DNA from: an uncultured Alphaproteobacteria bacterium
GTDB lineage: Bacteria; Pseudomonadota; Alphaproteobacteria; GCA-2731375
Reading direction: 5' to 3'
Assembly (NCBI GenBank): GCA_951812805.1
Contig: CATOSZ010000009.1
Span: 444,501-508,500, forward strand
Length of the DNA: 64,000 nucleotides
The translations under genes and the position numbers were made by a program. How positions within the stretch are numbered: position 1 is the first letter of the stretch; each line of letters starts with the position of its first letter. The notes under the pieces were generated by a model, which was not told the DNA's origin, ran no database searches, and worked only from the letters and a program-made list of their open reading frames with translations. This document shows, piece after piece, positions 8,680 through 18,267 of the stretch.

Positions 8680-9990
8680 CTATCCGAACAGCACCTTCGG
8701 CAGCCAGAGGGCGATCTCCGGGAACGCGGTAATGATCACGGCGGCAAGCGCCATCAACAGGAAGAAGGGGAAAGCCGCCCTGGCGATCACTCCGATCGCG
8801 CGTCCCGTCAAGCCCTGGATGACGAATAGGTTGAAGCCGATCGGCGGCGTGATCAGGCCGAGTTCGATCATCACCACCAGGAAGACGCCGAACCAGACCG
8901 GATCGTATCCCGCCGCCGTGATCAGCGGCAGGGTGATCGGCAGGGTCATGACCATGATGGACAGGCCGTCCAGGAACATGCCGAGCAGGACGTAGAAGAC
9001 GCCGAGCAGGACGATCAAACCGATGGGCCCGAGGTCCAGAAAGGCGATGCCCTTGGCGATTTCATGCGGCACATGGAGGTAGGCCATGGCGGACGACATG
9101 AAGGCCGCCGCCACCAGGATCGTGAGGACCATGCAGCTGATGCGCACCGATCCCAGCATCGACTCCATGAAGACCTTCCAGGTCAACTGACGCATGACCG
9201 CCGTCAGGACCAGCGCCGCAACGAAACCCAGTGCCGCGGCTTCCGACGGCGTGGCGACACCGGTGTAGATCCCGCCCAATATGATGAAGATCAAGATCAT
9301 CACCGGCGCCAGGTCGAGCAGCGAGCGCAAGCGGTCCCCCCAGGTGTAGGTGATGCCGTCGCTGGGGGACAGGCTCGGCGTGATGGTGCAACGAAGCGCG
9401 ATGTAGAGGGAGTAAAGTCCGGCGATCAACAGGCCCGGGAAGACACCGGCTGCGAACAGATGGGCGATGGATTCCTCCGCCAGGACGCCGAAGATGATCA
9501 TCGAGATCGAGGGCGGGATCATGAGGCCGAGGCTGCCGGCACCCGCCAGCGACCCGATGGCCAAGCTGTCGCTGTAGGATCGATCGGCGAGCGCGGCCCC
9601 GGTGATCTTGCCGACCGTCGCCGTCGTCGCCGTCGACGACCCACTGACCGCCGCGAACAGCGTGCACCCGGCGATATTGCAATGCAGCAGGCGGCCCGGG
9701 ATGAAACTGACCCAGGGCGCCAGCCCGCGAAACAGCCGCTCGGAGATGTCGGTACGGAAGATCAGCTCGCCCATGACGACGAAGATCGGTACCGCCGCCA
9801 GTTCCCAGGTGCTGGCGGTCCGCCACATCGTGCCCTTCATGATCGCGCCGACGCGCTCGATCGGCATGCCCATGATCAGGGTCAGCGACGTCAACGCCAC
9901 CATCAGAAGAGCGACGAAGATCCAGGTCCCTACGCCGAGATAGAAGACCAGAAATACGAAGACCAGGAGTGCGGCGCCGAGAGCTTCCAT
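8680..9990 (-). CDS. dctM: TRAP transporter large permease (DctM type)
   Basis: This 436-residue polytopic inner-membrane protein is the ion-coupled transport subunit of a tripartite TRAP system. About twelve hydrophobic segments are visible. DctM signatures include TLFAAVSGSSTATTATVGKI, GSLGLMIPPSISMIIFGVLA and the later GLITPPIGFNLFVIQ. It follows dctQ by 48 bases and ends the minus-strand operon alpha/beta hydrolase-dctP-dctQ-dctM. Substrate cannot be read from the sequence. The gene context between sarcosine oxidase and hydantoinase genes suggests an N-methyl amino acid or hydantoin-like carboxylate. Confidence 0.94.
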   Translation of the reverse strand: MEALGAALLVFVFLVFYLGVGTWIFVALLMVALTSLTLIMGMPIERVGAIMKGTMWRTASTWELAAVPIFVVMGELIFRTDISERLFRGLAPWVSFIPGRLLHCNIAGCTLFAAVSGSSTATTATVGKITGAALADRSYSDSLAIGSLAGAGSLGLMIPPSISMIIFGVLAEESIAHLFAAGVFPGLLIAGLYSLYIALRCTITPSLSPSDGITYTWGDRLRSLLDLAPVMILIFIILGGIYTGVATPSEAAALGFVAALVLTAVMRQLTWKVFMESMLGSVRISCMVLTILVAAAFMSSAMAYLHVPHEIAKGIAFLDLGPIGLIVLLGVFYVLLGMFLDGLSIMVMTLPITLPLITAAGYDPVWFGVFLVVMIELGLITPPIGFNLFVIQGLTGRAIGVIARAAFPFFLLMALAAVIITAFPEIALWLPKVLFG

Positions 9991-10038
9991 CGGGCAGCCT
10001 ACTGGACGACCATCGACGGAGCCTGCCGGTGGCGGCGG

Positions 10039-10569
10039 CTACTCAAAGCCGAACTCCGCCGCCCGTTCGGACGAGAGATTGACCCTGCGCCCGGCGACAC
10101 GGATCGCATAGGACAACAGTTGGAACCAGAAGACGACCAGCCCCACCAGGAGCACGCCTTCCGGCATCCACAAGGGCACCTCGGCGACGGTCTCGCTGAC
10201 GTAACCACGCTCGTAGCTGCGCAGTACGTTGCGGGCAAAGAAAAAGATGGCGACGCCGATGGCGATCAGACCGAACAGCGTCGACAAGAGCTCCAGGACG
10301 AGCCGCAGTCGTGAGTTGGCGTCCAGACGGACGAGCAGAAGATTCATTCGGATGAGGGAGCCGGTCTCGAGGGCATGGCCGAGCGCCAGAAAACTCATGG
10401 CGGCAATTCCGTAGCCGACGAGTTCATCCAGCATATGCGTGGACTTGGAATATCCGGTTCGCAGGACGATTTCGGTCAGGATCAATGTCGTCATCGCCAA
10501 AAGGACGAATACCGCGACATAGGCGCCAGCTCGTGACACCCAGAGAATTGTGGCGTGAAACCGTTTCAT
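10039..10569 (-). CDS. dctQ: TRAP transporter small permease (DctQ type)
   Basis: This 176-residue four-helix membrane subunit has the DctQ segment LGHALETGSLIRMNLLLVRL, where family members usually show GxxxRxGxHIxV-like text. Hydrophobic helices lie at about residues 15-35, 45-65, 92-112 and 135-155. It pairs with dctM downstream and dctP upstream. The last residues (SSERAAEFGFE) are cytosolic and variable. The assignment rests on topology, length and operon position rather than on strict motif identity. Confidence 0.9.
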   Translation of the reverse strand: MKRFHATILWVSRAGAYVAVFVLLAMTTLILTEIVLRTGYSKSTHMLDELVGYGIAAMSFLALGHALETGSLIRMNLLLVRLDANSRLRLVLELLSTLFGLIAIGVAIFFFARNVLRSYERGYVSETVAEVPLWMPEGVLLVGLVVFWFQLLSYAIRVAGRRVNLSSERAAEFGFE

Positions 10570-10656
10570 GGCCCGCTATTCGTCCACTTCGTCGGCTTGA
10601 ACGGGTGGCCCCGATCGGGGACCGGGGCCACCCACGGCACGTTCAAACGCGATCGA

Positions 10657-11682
10657 TCATTGGGCCAGCTTGGCCTTGTAGGTGGCGATGATCTTGTCGG
10701 CCTCGGCTTCGCCGACTTTCGCCCGCCATTCCGCGACGGCGACGTCGCCGGCCTTTTGCAGATCCGCCATGAAGGGGCCGGGCAGATCGTTCACCGGCGT
10801 GACGCCATTGTCCTTCAGGCGCTTCACATTGTTTTCGATCCGCGCGCCGATGCGGGACCACAACACGTCCTCGGCTTCCTTCGCGGCCTCCAACACCTTC
10901 GCCTGCAGGTCCTTGGACAGCCCGTCGAACACCGCCTTGTTCATGTGCACCATGTTGGAGCCCATGGTGAAGTTCACATAGTGGAAGTGGTTCAGGTACT
11001 CGTAGAACTTGGCGGAGAGACCGCCTTCCGCCGACGTCAGCACGGCCTCGATCGTTCCGGTCGACAGCGCCGGCACCACGTCCGCCCAGCTCATCTGAAT
11101 GGCCGCCGCGCCGATTTCCTTGAGCGTGATCGTGCCGTTCTTGTCGTAGGTGCGGATCTTCAGGTTCTTCATGTCCGCGGAACTGGCGACCTTCCTCTTC
11201 GCCCAGATGCCGACGGGCGTCCACGGCTCCGTCAGCAGCAACATCTGCCCGCCCTTGGCGAAGGCTTCCTGATACCAGGGCTTCGCCGCGTCGAGGAGGG
11301 CGCGGGCGGCCTTAGGGTTGGTCGCCATGAAGGGCAAGTTGTTCAGCAGGAAGATCGGATCGAAGCCGGCAAAAACGCCGGTATAGGTGCTGGCGATAGG
11401 CACCGCGCCATCCTCGACGGCGGCCCAATGGCCCTTGGACTTGTAGCCGAGAGAACCACCGAAGTGGTTCGTGATGACGATCTTGCCGCCGGTCTTCTTC
11501 TTCAGGATCTCGGCGAAGATCTTGTCCGCCTCGCCCGAGACCGAGGTTTCGCCATATTCGTTCGGCATGTCCCAGGCAATTTCCTGCGCCAGGACAGCCG
11601 GCCCCGCCAACAGCGTCGCCGCAACGACCGCGGACGCCGCGGTCAGCAGCAAGGGGTTCGAATACTTGATCTGTTTGGACAT
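10657..11682 (-). CDS. dctP: TRAP transporter substrate-binding protein (DctP type)
   Basis: This 341-residue periplasmic binding protein starts at the ATG at 11682, which has GGAGACGGAAG upstream. A signal peptide follows (LLLTAASAVVAATLLAGPAVLAQ, with cleavage near AxA-QE). The mature protein begins IAWDMPNEYGE. The DctP-typical region at about 150-215 includes the ligand arginine candidate in NLKIRTYDKNG and the SWADVVPALSTGTIEAV stretch. It lies first among the TRAP genes and directly after a hydrolase gene. The ligand is unknown; the neighbours suggest an amide or hydantoin metabolite. Confidence 0.93.
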   Translation of the reverse strand: MSKQIKYSNPLLLTAASAVVAATLLAGPAVLAQEIAWDMPNEYGETSVSGEADKIFAEILKKKTGGKIVITNHFGGSLGYKSKGHWAAVEDGAVPIASTYTGVFAGFDPIFLLNNLPFMATNPKAARALLDAAKPWYQEAFAKGGQMLLLTEPWTPVGIWAKRKVASSADMKNLKIRTYDKNGTITLKEIGAAAIQMSWADVVPALSTGTIEAVLTSAEGGLSAKFYEYLNHFHYVNFTMGSNMVHMNKAVFDGLSKDLQAKVLEAAKEAEDVLWSRIGARIENNVKRLKDNGVTPVNDLPGPFMADLQKAGDVAVAEWRAKVGEAEADKIIATYKAKLAQ

Positions 11683-11735
11683 CTTCCGTCTCCACATCAT
11701 GAATTGTCGGTGATCGTGTGCGCCCGGCGGCGCCC

Positions 11736-12593
11736 CTAAAGGCCCATCTGGGCAAACAGCGCGGCCGTCAGGGGGCTCAACCGATTTCTGTACTCGCCCG
11801 CGACATGGACGTGGTCGCAGTCATCGACCTCGAGATAGCTGACCGGGAAACCCTTGGCCCGGCAGGCATCGACATAGATCCGCGACTGCCGGCGAAACTC
11901 GTCCGTCTCGCCGCCGCCGACCGCGACGACGGTCGGCGGCATCCAGTCCGGCAGATTGTGTATCGGGCTGTTGCGCCGGGTTTCCGCCTCGTCCATGTGG
12001 AGGTCGGCGTTTAGGTAGGACCGGCGCAATGGCTCGAGATCGAACAGGCCGCTGAGCGGAACCGCGCCGTTGACCACGTCGAAGGGCAGGCCGTAGTCGG
12101 CCCACGGCGTCGCCATCAACATCCCCGTCAGATGCCCGCCTGCCGAATGACCCGTGACATGGATGCGGCCCGCGTCGCCGCCGATCGAGGCCGCGTTCTT
12201 GTAGATCCAGGCCAGGGCCTCCCGGTTCTGGCGGGTGATCTCGTCCATGGTGACGTTCGGGCAAAGGTCGTAGTTGTTCAGGACTACGCAAGCGCCCGCC
12301 TCGACGAAGCGCTCCGCCACGAAACGAAACATGTCCTTGTCGAAGGCTTTCCAATAGCCGCCATGGATGAAAAGCATGATCGGCGAGTTGCCGCGGCCCG
12401 GCCAGATATCCAGCTTCTCGCCCGGCGCGTCGCCGAAAGCGACGTCGATCCGGCAATCGAAGTTGCCGACCACCCGCTGGTTATGCCGCTCGGCCGCCGC
12501 GAAGGTTTCCGCGAAATGCGGGCAGCGCCGGCGCATATCGTATTCCAGATCCAATTGCTCTTGGTCGTATTGGCCGTAAACCAGCTCACCCAT
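11736..12593 (-). CDS. Alpha/beta hydrolase, kynurenine-formamidase/BNA7-like
   Basis: This 285-residue cytoplasmic alpha/beta hydrolase has the oxyanion motif HGGYW at about residue 79, the nucleophile elbow GHSAGGH at about 152, and an Asp/His pair in VDDCDHVHVAG near the end. The HGGxW form is typical of arylformamidase-type and related carboxylesterases. The ATG at 12593 (MGELVYGQYD) is chosen, although the frame is open further upstream through the operator region. It is the first gene of the operon with dctPQM. An amide- or carbamoyl-cleaving role in the neighbouring hydantoin pathway is my inference only. Confidence 0.85.
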   Translation of the reverse strand: MGELVYGQYDQEQLDLEYDMRRRCPHFAETFAAAERHNQRVVGNFDCRIDVAFGDAPGEKLDIWPGRGNSPIMLFIHGGYWKAFDKDMFRFVAERFVEAGACVVLNNYDLCPNVTMDEITRQNREALAWIYKNAASIGGDAGRIHVTGHSAGGHLTGMLMATPWADYGLPFDVVNGAVPLSGLFDLEPLRRSYLNADLHMDEAETRRNSPIHNLPDWMPPTVVAVGGGETDEFRRQSRIYVDACRAKGFPVSYLEVDDCDHVHVAGEYRNRLSPLTAALFAQMGL

Positions 12594-12685
12594 GGCGATT
12601 CCGCCTCCCAAGCTGCTGCTGACCGTCCCTCCGATCCGAGACGGAGCAAACCCAGGTCGAAGGCTAAGCGACAAAATGCAGGCTT

Positions 12686-12720
12686 GCAAGGAAAATATAT
12701 TTCCAGTATATTTTCCTTGC
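12686..12720. promoter_or_regulatory. Inverted repeat in a divergent promoter, candidate operator
   Basis: Two perfect 14-base arms (GCAAGGAAAATATA and its complement) are separated by 7 bases. The repeat is AT-rich inside a GC-rich genome, 93 bases from the hydrolase start and 36 bases from the ABM gene start. It lies exactly between the two divergent operons. The GntR/FCD regulator at the end of the plus-strand operon is the natural candidate ligand. Confidence 0.7.
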
Positions 12721-12755
12721 GGTCGCGGGGCGGTCATAGCTAGGGGGATCGACGC

Positions 12756-13064
12756 ATGTTTGTACGGATGGCCTACTGGAACTGCCGGCCGGAATGCTGG
12801 GGCGAGGATCGCGAGTTGTTCGAGAGTTTCGCCGTACCAACCATGACCGGACACGACGGGTTCGTGCGCGCGATGTTACTCGCCACGCCGAACGAAGCGC
12901 AGCGCATCGCCTTTACGCTTTGGACGGACCGGGCTGCCTACGATCGTTTCGTTGCAAGCCCTGACTTGCAAAAAATTACAGATAAATTCGCGCATATGTA
13001 TATCGAAGGCGCTGTGCCGGATCCTGTCGAGTATGAGGTGCGCGCGCATGGGCCCGATGCCTAA
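12756..13064 (+). CDS. Antibiotic biosynthesis monooxygenase (ABM)-domain protein
   Basis: This 102-residue protein with a ferredoxin-like fold reads FVRMAYWNCRPECWGEDREL at its N-terminus and AFTLWTDRAAYDRFVASPDL in the middle, the pattern of ABM/Dabb-like domains. Such proteins act as small heme-independent monooxygenases or ligand-binding partners. It is first gene of the plus-strand operon, 25 bases before the DinB-like gene. No specific reaction can be assigned. The association with hydantoinase and flavin monooxygenase genes suggests an accessory catabolic role. Confidence 0.7.
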   Translation: MFVRMAYWNCRPECWGEDRELFESFAVPTMTGHDGFVRAMLLATPNEAQRIAFTLWTDRAAYDRFVASPDLQKITDKFAHMYIEGAVPDPVEYEVRAHGPDA

Positions 13065-13088
13065 GGGCTTGGCGGAAGGACGAATTTC

Positions 13089-13610
13089 ATGCTGTTGGAT
13101 CTCCCCACCGCCGCGCGCTACAACGCCTGGGCCAACGATCGCATCTACAACGGCCTGGCCGATCTGGACGACGCGGACCGCAAGGCCGAACGCGGCGCCT
13201 TTTTCGGCTCGGCGCACAACACGATGAACCACATCCTGCTCTCGGACCTGATCTATCGCGAACGGTTGGAAAAGAAACCGACGACCTACACTCGTCTGGA
13301 CGAGGTGTTGTACGACGACTTCGCGGCACTGGCCGACGCCCACCGCGCCAACGATGCCTGGTATGTCGGCTTCTGCGAGGCGCTCGATCCCTCGGCACTC
13401 GACGGCGACCTTTCGTTCACGACCGTCGGGCTGGTTCCGCCGGAGTACTTCTCGCTCCCGCTTCGACTATGCCTGACCAATCTGTTCGAGCATCAGATTC
13501 ATCATCGCGGACAGGTGCACCATATGCTGAGCCATGCGGGTGCCTCTCCACCGCCGCTCGATGTCGTCAAGTTCGGTCGTGGCGACGTCGATCGCTGGAC
13601 GACCGAGTGA
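13089..13610 (+). CDS. DinB/YfiT-type metal-binding protein
   Basis: This 173-residue four-helix-bundle protein has the DinB metal-ligand triad: a histidine in SAHNTMNHILLSD at about residue 42, and two in LFEHQIHHRGQVHHML at about residues 138-142. The N-terminal YNAWANDRIYNGL and C-terminal QIHHRGQ motifs are characteristic. Family members include thiol-dependent S-transferases, but most are of unknown function. It lies 14 bases before the flavin monooxygenase gene, so it is probably co-transcribed. Confidence 0.88.
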   Translation: MLLDLPTAARYNAWANDRIYNGLADLDDADRKAERGAFFGSAHNTMNHILLSDLIYRERLEKKPTTYTRLDEVLYDDFAALADAHRANDAWYVGFCEALDPSALDGDLSFTTVGLVPPEYFSLPLRLCLTNLFEHQIHHRGQVHHMLSHAGASPPPLDVVKFGRGDVDRWTTE

Positions 13611-13624
13611 ACGGCGGCTCGGGG

Positions 13625-14899
13625 ATGACGCGCTTCGAACCAATCGTCATCGTCGGTGCGGGTCAGGGTGGCCTATCGGTCAGCTATTACCTGGCCAAAT
13701 CTGGGCTGCCGCATGTGATCCTCGATCGCGGCGGCATCGCTCATGCCTGGCAAGCGCAACGGTGGGACTCGTTCTGCCTGGTCACGCCCAATTGGACCGT
13801 CAATCTGCCCGGCCGACCCTATGAGGGGAGCGACCCAGACGGCTTCATGCCGCGCGACGAATTCGTCGCCTACCTGAAGGAATGGGCTGCAGGATTCGCA
13901 CCACCGGTGCAGGAGGGCGTCGAGGTGACTCGCATCGCCGGCGGCGCAGGCGATTTCCGCATCGAGACCAGTGCCGGCCCGATTTGCACCGAAATCGTCG
14001 TGGTGGCCACGGCGACGTTCCAGCATCCGAAAGTTCCCCCCTTCGCCGGCGCCTTGCCGTCGCGCGTCACACAGCTCCATGCGGAAGACTACAAGAGCCC
14101 GGGCCAGTTGCCGGACGGTGCCGTCTTGGTGGTCGGTTCCGGCCAGACCGGTGGACAGGTCGTCGAGGACATGCTGCGCGACGGCCGACGGGTCTTTCTC
14201 TCGGTCGGCGCCGCCGGACGGCTGCCGCGACGCTACCGCGGGCGCGACTGCATCGCCTGGCAGCGCGACATGGGATTTCTCGATCGCACACCCAACATGC
14301 TGGAGAGCCCGACCCATCGCTTCGTCGGCGACCCCCATCTCACGGGACGTGACCGCGGCGCCTCCGTCAGCCTGCACGACTTTCGACGCCGGGGCGTCAC
14401 GCTGCTCGGCCAATGCGCCGAGGTCGACGGCGAGACGGTTCGGTTCGCCGACACCTTGGTTCGCGACATCGGCGCGGCAGATGCGTTCGCCGACGATTTC
14501 ATGGCCAAAGTCGACGAATACATCGCCTCGTCGGGCATCGACGCCCCGCCGCCGAGCGCGGACGAAATGTTTGGCGGGCCGACGACCGTCGATCCGCCGC
14601 TGGAAAAGATCCGCACGCTCGATCTGGCGGCAGCCGGTATCGGTTCGATCGTATGGGCGACCGGGTTCGCGTTCGACTTCTCCTGGATCGATTTCCCCAT
14701 CACCGACGACCTCGGCTATCCGATCACCGATGACGGCGCCACCGGCGTCGAGGGTCTGTACTTCTGCGGTCTGAACTGGATGACGAAACGGAAGTCCGGG
14801 ATTCTCTACGGGGTTGGCGAAGATGCCGAGAAGGTCGCACGACATATCCAGAAACGCTTCTGGCATTCGGCGTCGCAAACCTCGAGGAGGGAGGGCTGA
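13625..14899 (+). CDS. FAD/NAD(P)-binding flavin monooxygenase-like oxidoreductase
   Basis: This 424-residue class B-type flavoprotein has an FAD fold VIVGAGQGGLSVSYYLAKSG at residues 7-26 and a second dinucleotide fold AVLVVGSGQTGGQVVEDML at about 172-190. The conserved ending is VEGLYFCGLNWMTKRKSGIL. It resembles the czcO/FMO-like group that oxidises N or S atoms or acts as a dehydrogenase. The ATG at 13625 is used. The last base of its TGA is the first base of the hyuA ATG, so the two genes are translationally coupled. The substrate is unknown; coupling to hyuA implies a role in hydantoin-type catabolism. Confidence 0.88.
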   Translation: MTRFEPIVIVGAGQGGLSVSYYLAKSGLPHVILDRGGIAHAWQAQRWDSFCLVTPNWTVNLPGRPYEGSDPDGFMPRDEFVAYLKEWAAGFAPPVQEGVEVTRIAGGAGDFRIETSAGPICTEIVVVATATFQHPKVPPFAGALPSRVTQLHAEDYKSPGQLPDGAVLVVGSGQTGGQVVEDMLRDGRRVFLSVGAAGRLPRRYRGRDCIAWQRDMGFLDRTPNMLESPTHRFVGDPHLTGRDRGASVSLHDFRRRGVTLLGQCAEVDGETVRFADTLVRDIGAADAFADDFMAKVDEYIASSGIDAPPPSADEMFGGPTTVDPPLEKIRTLDLAAAGIGSIVWATGFAFDFSWIDFPITDDLGYPITDDGATGVEGLYFCGLNWMTKRKSGILYGVGEDAEKVARHIQKRFWHSASQTSRREG

Positions 14900-16938
14900 T
14901 GTATGTCGGCGTCGACGTCGGCGGGACCTTCACCGATATCGCCGTCAATCGGGACGACGGCAGTCCCCTGATCCTGCACAAGCTCGCGTCGACCCCCGAG
15001 GCGCCGGAGCGTGCCATCGTGGACGGCCTGCGGCAGATTCTGGAAGGTCACGGACTTGCCGCCGCCGATGTCACCCAGGTCGCCCATGGCACCACCGTGG
15101 GAACCAATGCGCTCATCCAACGAAAGTGCGGCACCGTCGCCCTGGTGACCTCGGAGGGGTTCCGTGACTTGCTGGAGATCGGCCGCCAGACGCGACCGAC
15201 CGTCTATGACATTCATCGCGACTACCCCGAGCCGCTGGTCGCGCGCGCCCTTCGCCTCGAAGTCCCGCAGCGCCGGTTGGTGGACGGAACGGTGCATGTT
15301 CCCCTCGACGAAGCGGCCGTCGTCGCCGCCGGCCGAACCCTGGCCGATGAAGGCGTCGATTGCGTCGTCGTCTGTTTCCTGCACGCCTATGCGTTTCCCG
15401 AGGACGAGGAGCGGGCAGCGCGGCTTCTGGGCGGCGTTCTGCCCGACGACGTCACCGTTCTGACCTCCTCGTCCGTGTATCCGGAGTTTCGCGAGTACGA
15501 GCGGTTTTCGACCGCCGTGCTCAACGGCGCCCTGATCACGATCGTCGGTTCTTACCTGGATCGTCTCACGCATCGGGTGAATGATCTCGGCATTCGGCCG
15601 AAGGTCAAGATCTCGCAAAGTTCCGGTGGCTTAATGTCGGTCCGAATGGCGCGGCGGCTTCCGGTGCGCGCCTCGCTTTCCGGCCCGGCCGCCGGGGTCC
15701 AGGGGGCATCTCGCCGCGCCGTGGTGGCGGGTTTCAAGGACATCATCACTCTCGACGTCGGCGGCACCAGCGCCGATGTCGCGCTGCTGCTGGACGGCGT
15801 GCCGCTGGAAGTCAACGAGCGCGACCTGGCGGGATTCCCTGTCCGCATCCCGGCCCTCGACGTCAATGCGGTCGGGGCCGGCGGCGGCTCGATCGCCTGG
15901 ATCGACCGCGACGGCTTCCTGAAGGTCGGCCCGAAGAGCGCCGGCGCCGTGCCCGGCCCCGCCTGCTACGGTTTCGGCGGCGAGGCGGCGACGGTAACGG
16001 ACGCCAATGTCCTGCTCGGCCGGCTGAACGGCGAGGCTCTTCTGGGTGGGCAGATGGCGATCGACAAATCGCTTTCTCGGATCGCAATCGAGGGCCTGTC
16101 CGAAACCCTCGGGGTTTCTGCCGACGAAGCCGCGATAGGAATTGTGAAGGTCGCCTGCGCAACGATGGTCAAAGCCATCCGCTCGATTTCGGTCGAACGC
16201 GGGCATGACCCCCGCGACTTCACCCTGTTCGTCTATGGCGGTGCTGGTGCGCTGCACGCCGTCGACGTCGCCCGCGATCTCGGCATGTCCCGGGTGGTCG
16301 TCCCGCCGAGCCCGGGAATTCTCTGTGCCGAAGGAGCGATGAACGCCGCCCTGACGGCCGAGTATGTGACGACGATCCTCTCGCCTCTGAATGCGTCGGG
16401 CGTCACCACCTTGCGGGAATGCATGGACCAGTTGGAGAGCCGGGTCGAGAGCTGGTTCCAGGAGGAGGACATCCCCGTCGATCGTCGCCGCAAACAATGG
16501 TCCATCGGCGTCCGCTACTTCGGGCAGAATTACGAGATATCGCTGCCCATCGAATTCGACGTTGACGACGAGCCCCTGATCGCCACCGCCGAACGGGCCT
16601 TTCACACCGCCCACGAGGCCAACTACGGCTTCGCCGCGCCCGACGAGCCTATCCAGATCGTTAACGTCGCATTGAAGGCGCAGGGCGATCCGGACCATCC
16701 GACCTTGCCCCGCCTGCTCAACGCAGAGGCGGCGGCGCCGACGGAGTATCGCGAGACGATGTTCACGCTCGGCCAGTGGCACGATACACCAGTCTTCGAT
16801 CGCGAAGCGCTGGTGGCCGGCCAGCACCTCGTCGGCCCGGCGATCATCGAGCAGATGGACACGACCGTTCTGATCTTTCCCGGTGATGTTTGCGACGTCG
16901 ACGAATGGGGCAATCTCATCGTCACAATCACGGAGTGA
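14899..16938 (+). CDS. hyuA: Hydantoinase/oxoprolinase subunit A (N-methylhydantoinase A type)
   Basis: This 679-residue ATP-binding subunit belongs to the ATP-dependent hydantoinase/5-oxoprolinase/acetone carboxylase family. The N-terminal actin-fold phosphate loop is YVGVDVGGTFTDIAVN. Further motifs are HGTTVGTNALIQRK, the second phosphate loop TLDVGGTSADVALL at about 287 and FVYGGAGALHAVDVA at about 444. Family enzymes hydrolyse a cyclic amide with ATP. With sarcosine oxidase nearby, N-methylhydantoin to N-carbamoylsarcosine is plausible but unproven. It overlaps hyuB by GTGA. Confidence 0.93.
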   Translation: MYVGVDVGGTFTDIAVNRDDGSPLILHKLASTPEAPERAIVDGLRQILEGHGLAAADVTQVAHGTTVGTNALIQRKCGTVALVTSEGFRDLLEIGRQTRPTVYDIHRDYPEPLVARALRLEVPQRRLVDGTVHVPLDEAAVVAAGRTLADEGVDCVVVCFLHAYAFPEDEERAARLLGGVLPDDVTVLTSSSVYPEFREYERFSTAVLNGALITIVGSYLDRLTHRVNDLGIRPKVKISQSSGGLMSVRMARRLPVRASLSGPAAGVQGASRRAVVAGFKDIITLDVGGTSADVALLLDGVPLEVNERDLAGFPVRIPALDVNAVGAGGGSIAWIDRDGFLKVGPKSAGAVPGPACYGFGGEAATVTDANVLLGRLNGEALLGGQMAIDKSLSRIAIEGLSETLGVSADEAAIGIVKVACATMVKAIRSISVERGHDPRDFTLFVYGGAGALHAVDVARDLGMSRVVVPPSPGILCAEGAMNAALTAEYVTTILSPLNASGVTTLRECMDQLESRVESWFQEEDIPVDRRRKQWSIGVRYFGQNYEISLPIEFDVDDEPLIATAERAFHTAHEANYGFAAPDEPIQIVNVALKAQGDPDHPTLPRLLNAEAAAPTEYRETMFTLGQWHDTPVFDREALVAGQHLVGPAIIEQMDTTVLIFPGDVCDVDEWGNLIVTITE

Positions 16939-18162
16939 CCCTCTTGGCCATATCCCCCATCGACGCCGAGTTGCTGCGCAATGCGATGATCAGCATCGCG
17001 GACGAGATGTATATCGCGTTGATGAAAAGCGCCTACTCGACCAACATCAAGGAACGACGGGATCATTCCACGGCATTGTTCGACGCCGATGGGCGCGTCG
17101 TCGTGCAGGGCGAGAGCATGCCGTTGCACCTCGCCTCCATGCTCGGCCTGGTCGAGGTCGTGCTTGAAAAGTACGGCAAAAGCGGCGTGCAGCCAGGCGA
17201 CATGTTTCTGTCGAACGACCCTTTCGTCGGACGCGGATCGCATCTGCCCGACGTCGCCATCGCCGCGCCGATCTTCCGGGACGGCGAACTGGCGATGTTC
17301 GCCTGCAACATCGCCCATCATGCCGACATGGGCGGCATGTCGCCCGGCTCCATGGCCGGCGCGATGACCGAGATCTATCAGGAAGGCCTGCGCATCCCGC
17401 CGATCCGCATCTTTGATCGCGGCCGCTTGGTGCGCGACGTCATGGACATGATCCTGCTGAACGTCCGTGTCCCGGAGGAGCGCCAGGGCGACTACAACGC
17501 GCAGATCGCCGCCAACCAGCTGGGCATTCGCCGCTGCGGGGCGCTGATCGAAAAATGGGGCATGGACCGTCTGCGCGAAGGTTGCGAGACGATCATCGGC
17601 GCGGTCGTCCGCCGCACGCGGGCGGCGATCTCCGACCTGCCCGACGGCGTCTACGCGTTCGAAGACATCATCGACGACGACGGCGTTTCCAGCCACGATA
17701 TCAAGATCAAGGTCACGATCACGGTCACCGGGGACGAGATCGAGTTCGACTTCACCGGCACCGATCCCCAGGTCGAGGGCAATATCAACGTCACCATGGC
17801 CGGCTTGCAGGCCGCCTGCCTCTATTGTCTCAAGGTTCTACTCGATCCCGACTGCCCGCAGAACCACGGCATGCTGGATCCGGTCACGATAAAGGCGCCC
17901 GAAGGAACAGTCGTCAACGCGGCTTTCCCCGCCGCCTCCGCCGCCCGCGCGCAGACCGGGCAACGCATCGTCGACGCGATCTTCGGCGCGCTCGCGCCTG
18001 CCTATCCGGATCGAATCATCGCCGCCGGCAACGGCGCCAACACCTCCGCCGCGTTCTTCGGCCGCGGCGCCGATGGCAAGTACTACGTCTACCTGGAGAC
18101 CCTCGGCGGTGGTGCCGGAGGCCGCTCGTACAAGGACGGTACGGACGGCGTGCAGGTCCATA
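16935..18162 (+). pseudogene. hyuB: Hydantoinase subunit B, 5' part (split by IS21)
   Basis: This is the N-terminal 409 residues of a HyuB-type subunit (ISPIDAELLRNAMISIADEM, then STNIKERRDHSTALFDADGR, FLSNDPFVGRGSHLPDV and CNIAHHADMGGMSPGSM). The GTG start overlaps the hyuA stop. The frame is broken at 18163 by an IS21-family element. Removing that element and one 7-bp duplication joins this part exactly in frame with 20795-21252, giving 561 residues, the normal HyuB length. As it stands, the protein runs into the insertion and stops at 18221 with a foreign tail, so the enzyme is probably inactive. Confidence 0.92.
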
Positions 18163-18267
18163 TGCGGATTTCGGTAGTTCCGGACGGCGGTTTCAGTAAG
18201 TCCTGGCCACCGATTTCATAAAGTCCCGGCCGGTTCCGGGAGTTTGGCTTCGGGTGCCTTGTTGCCG

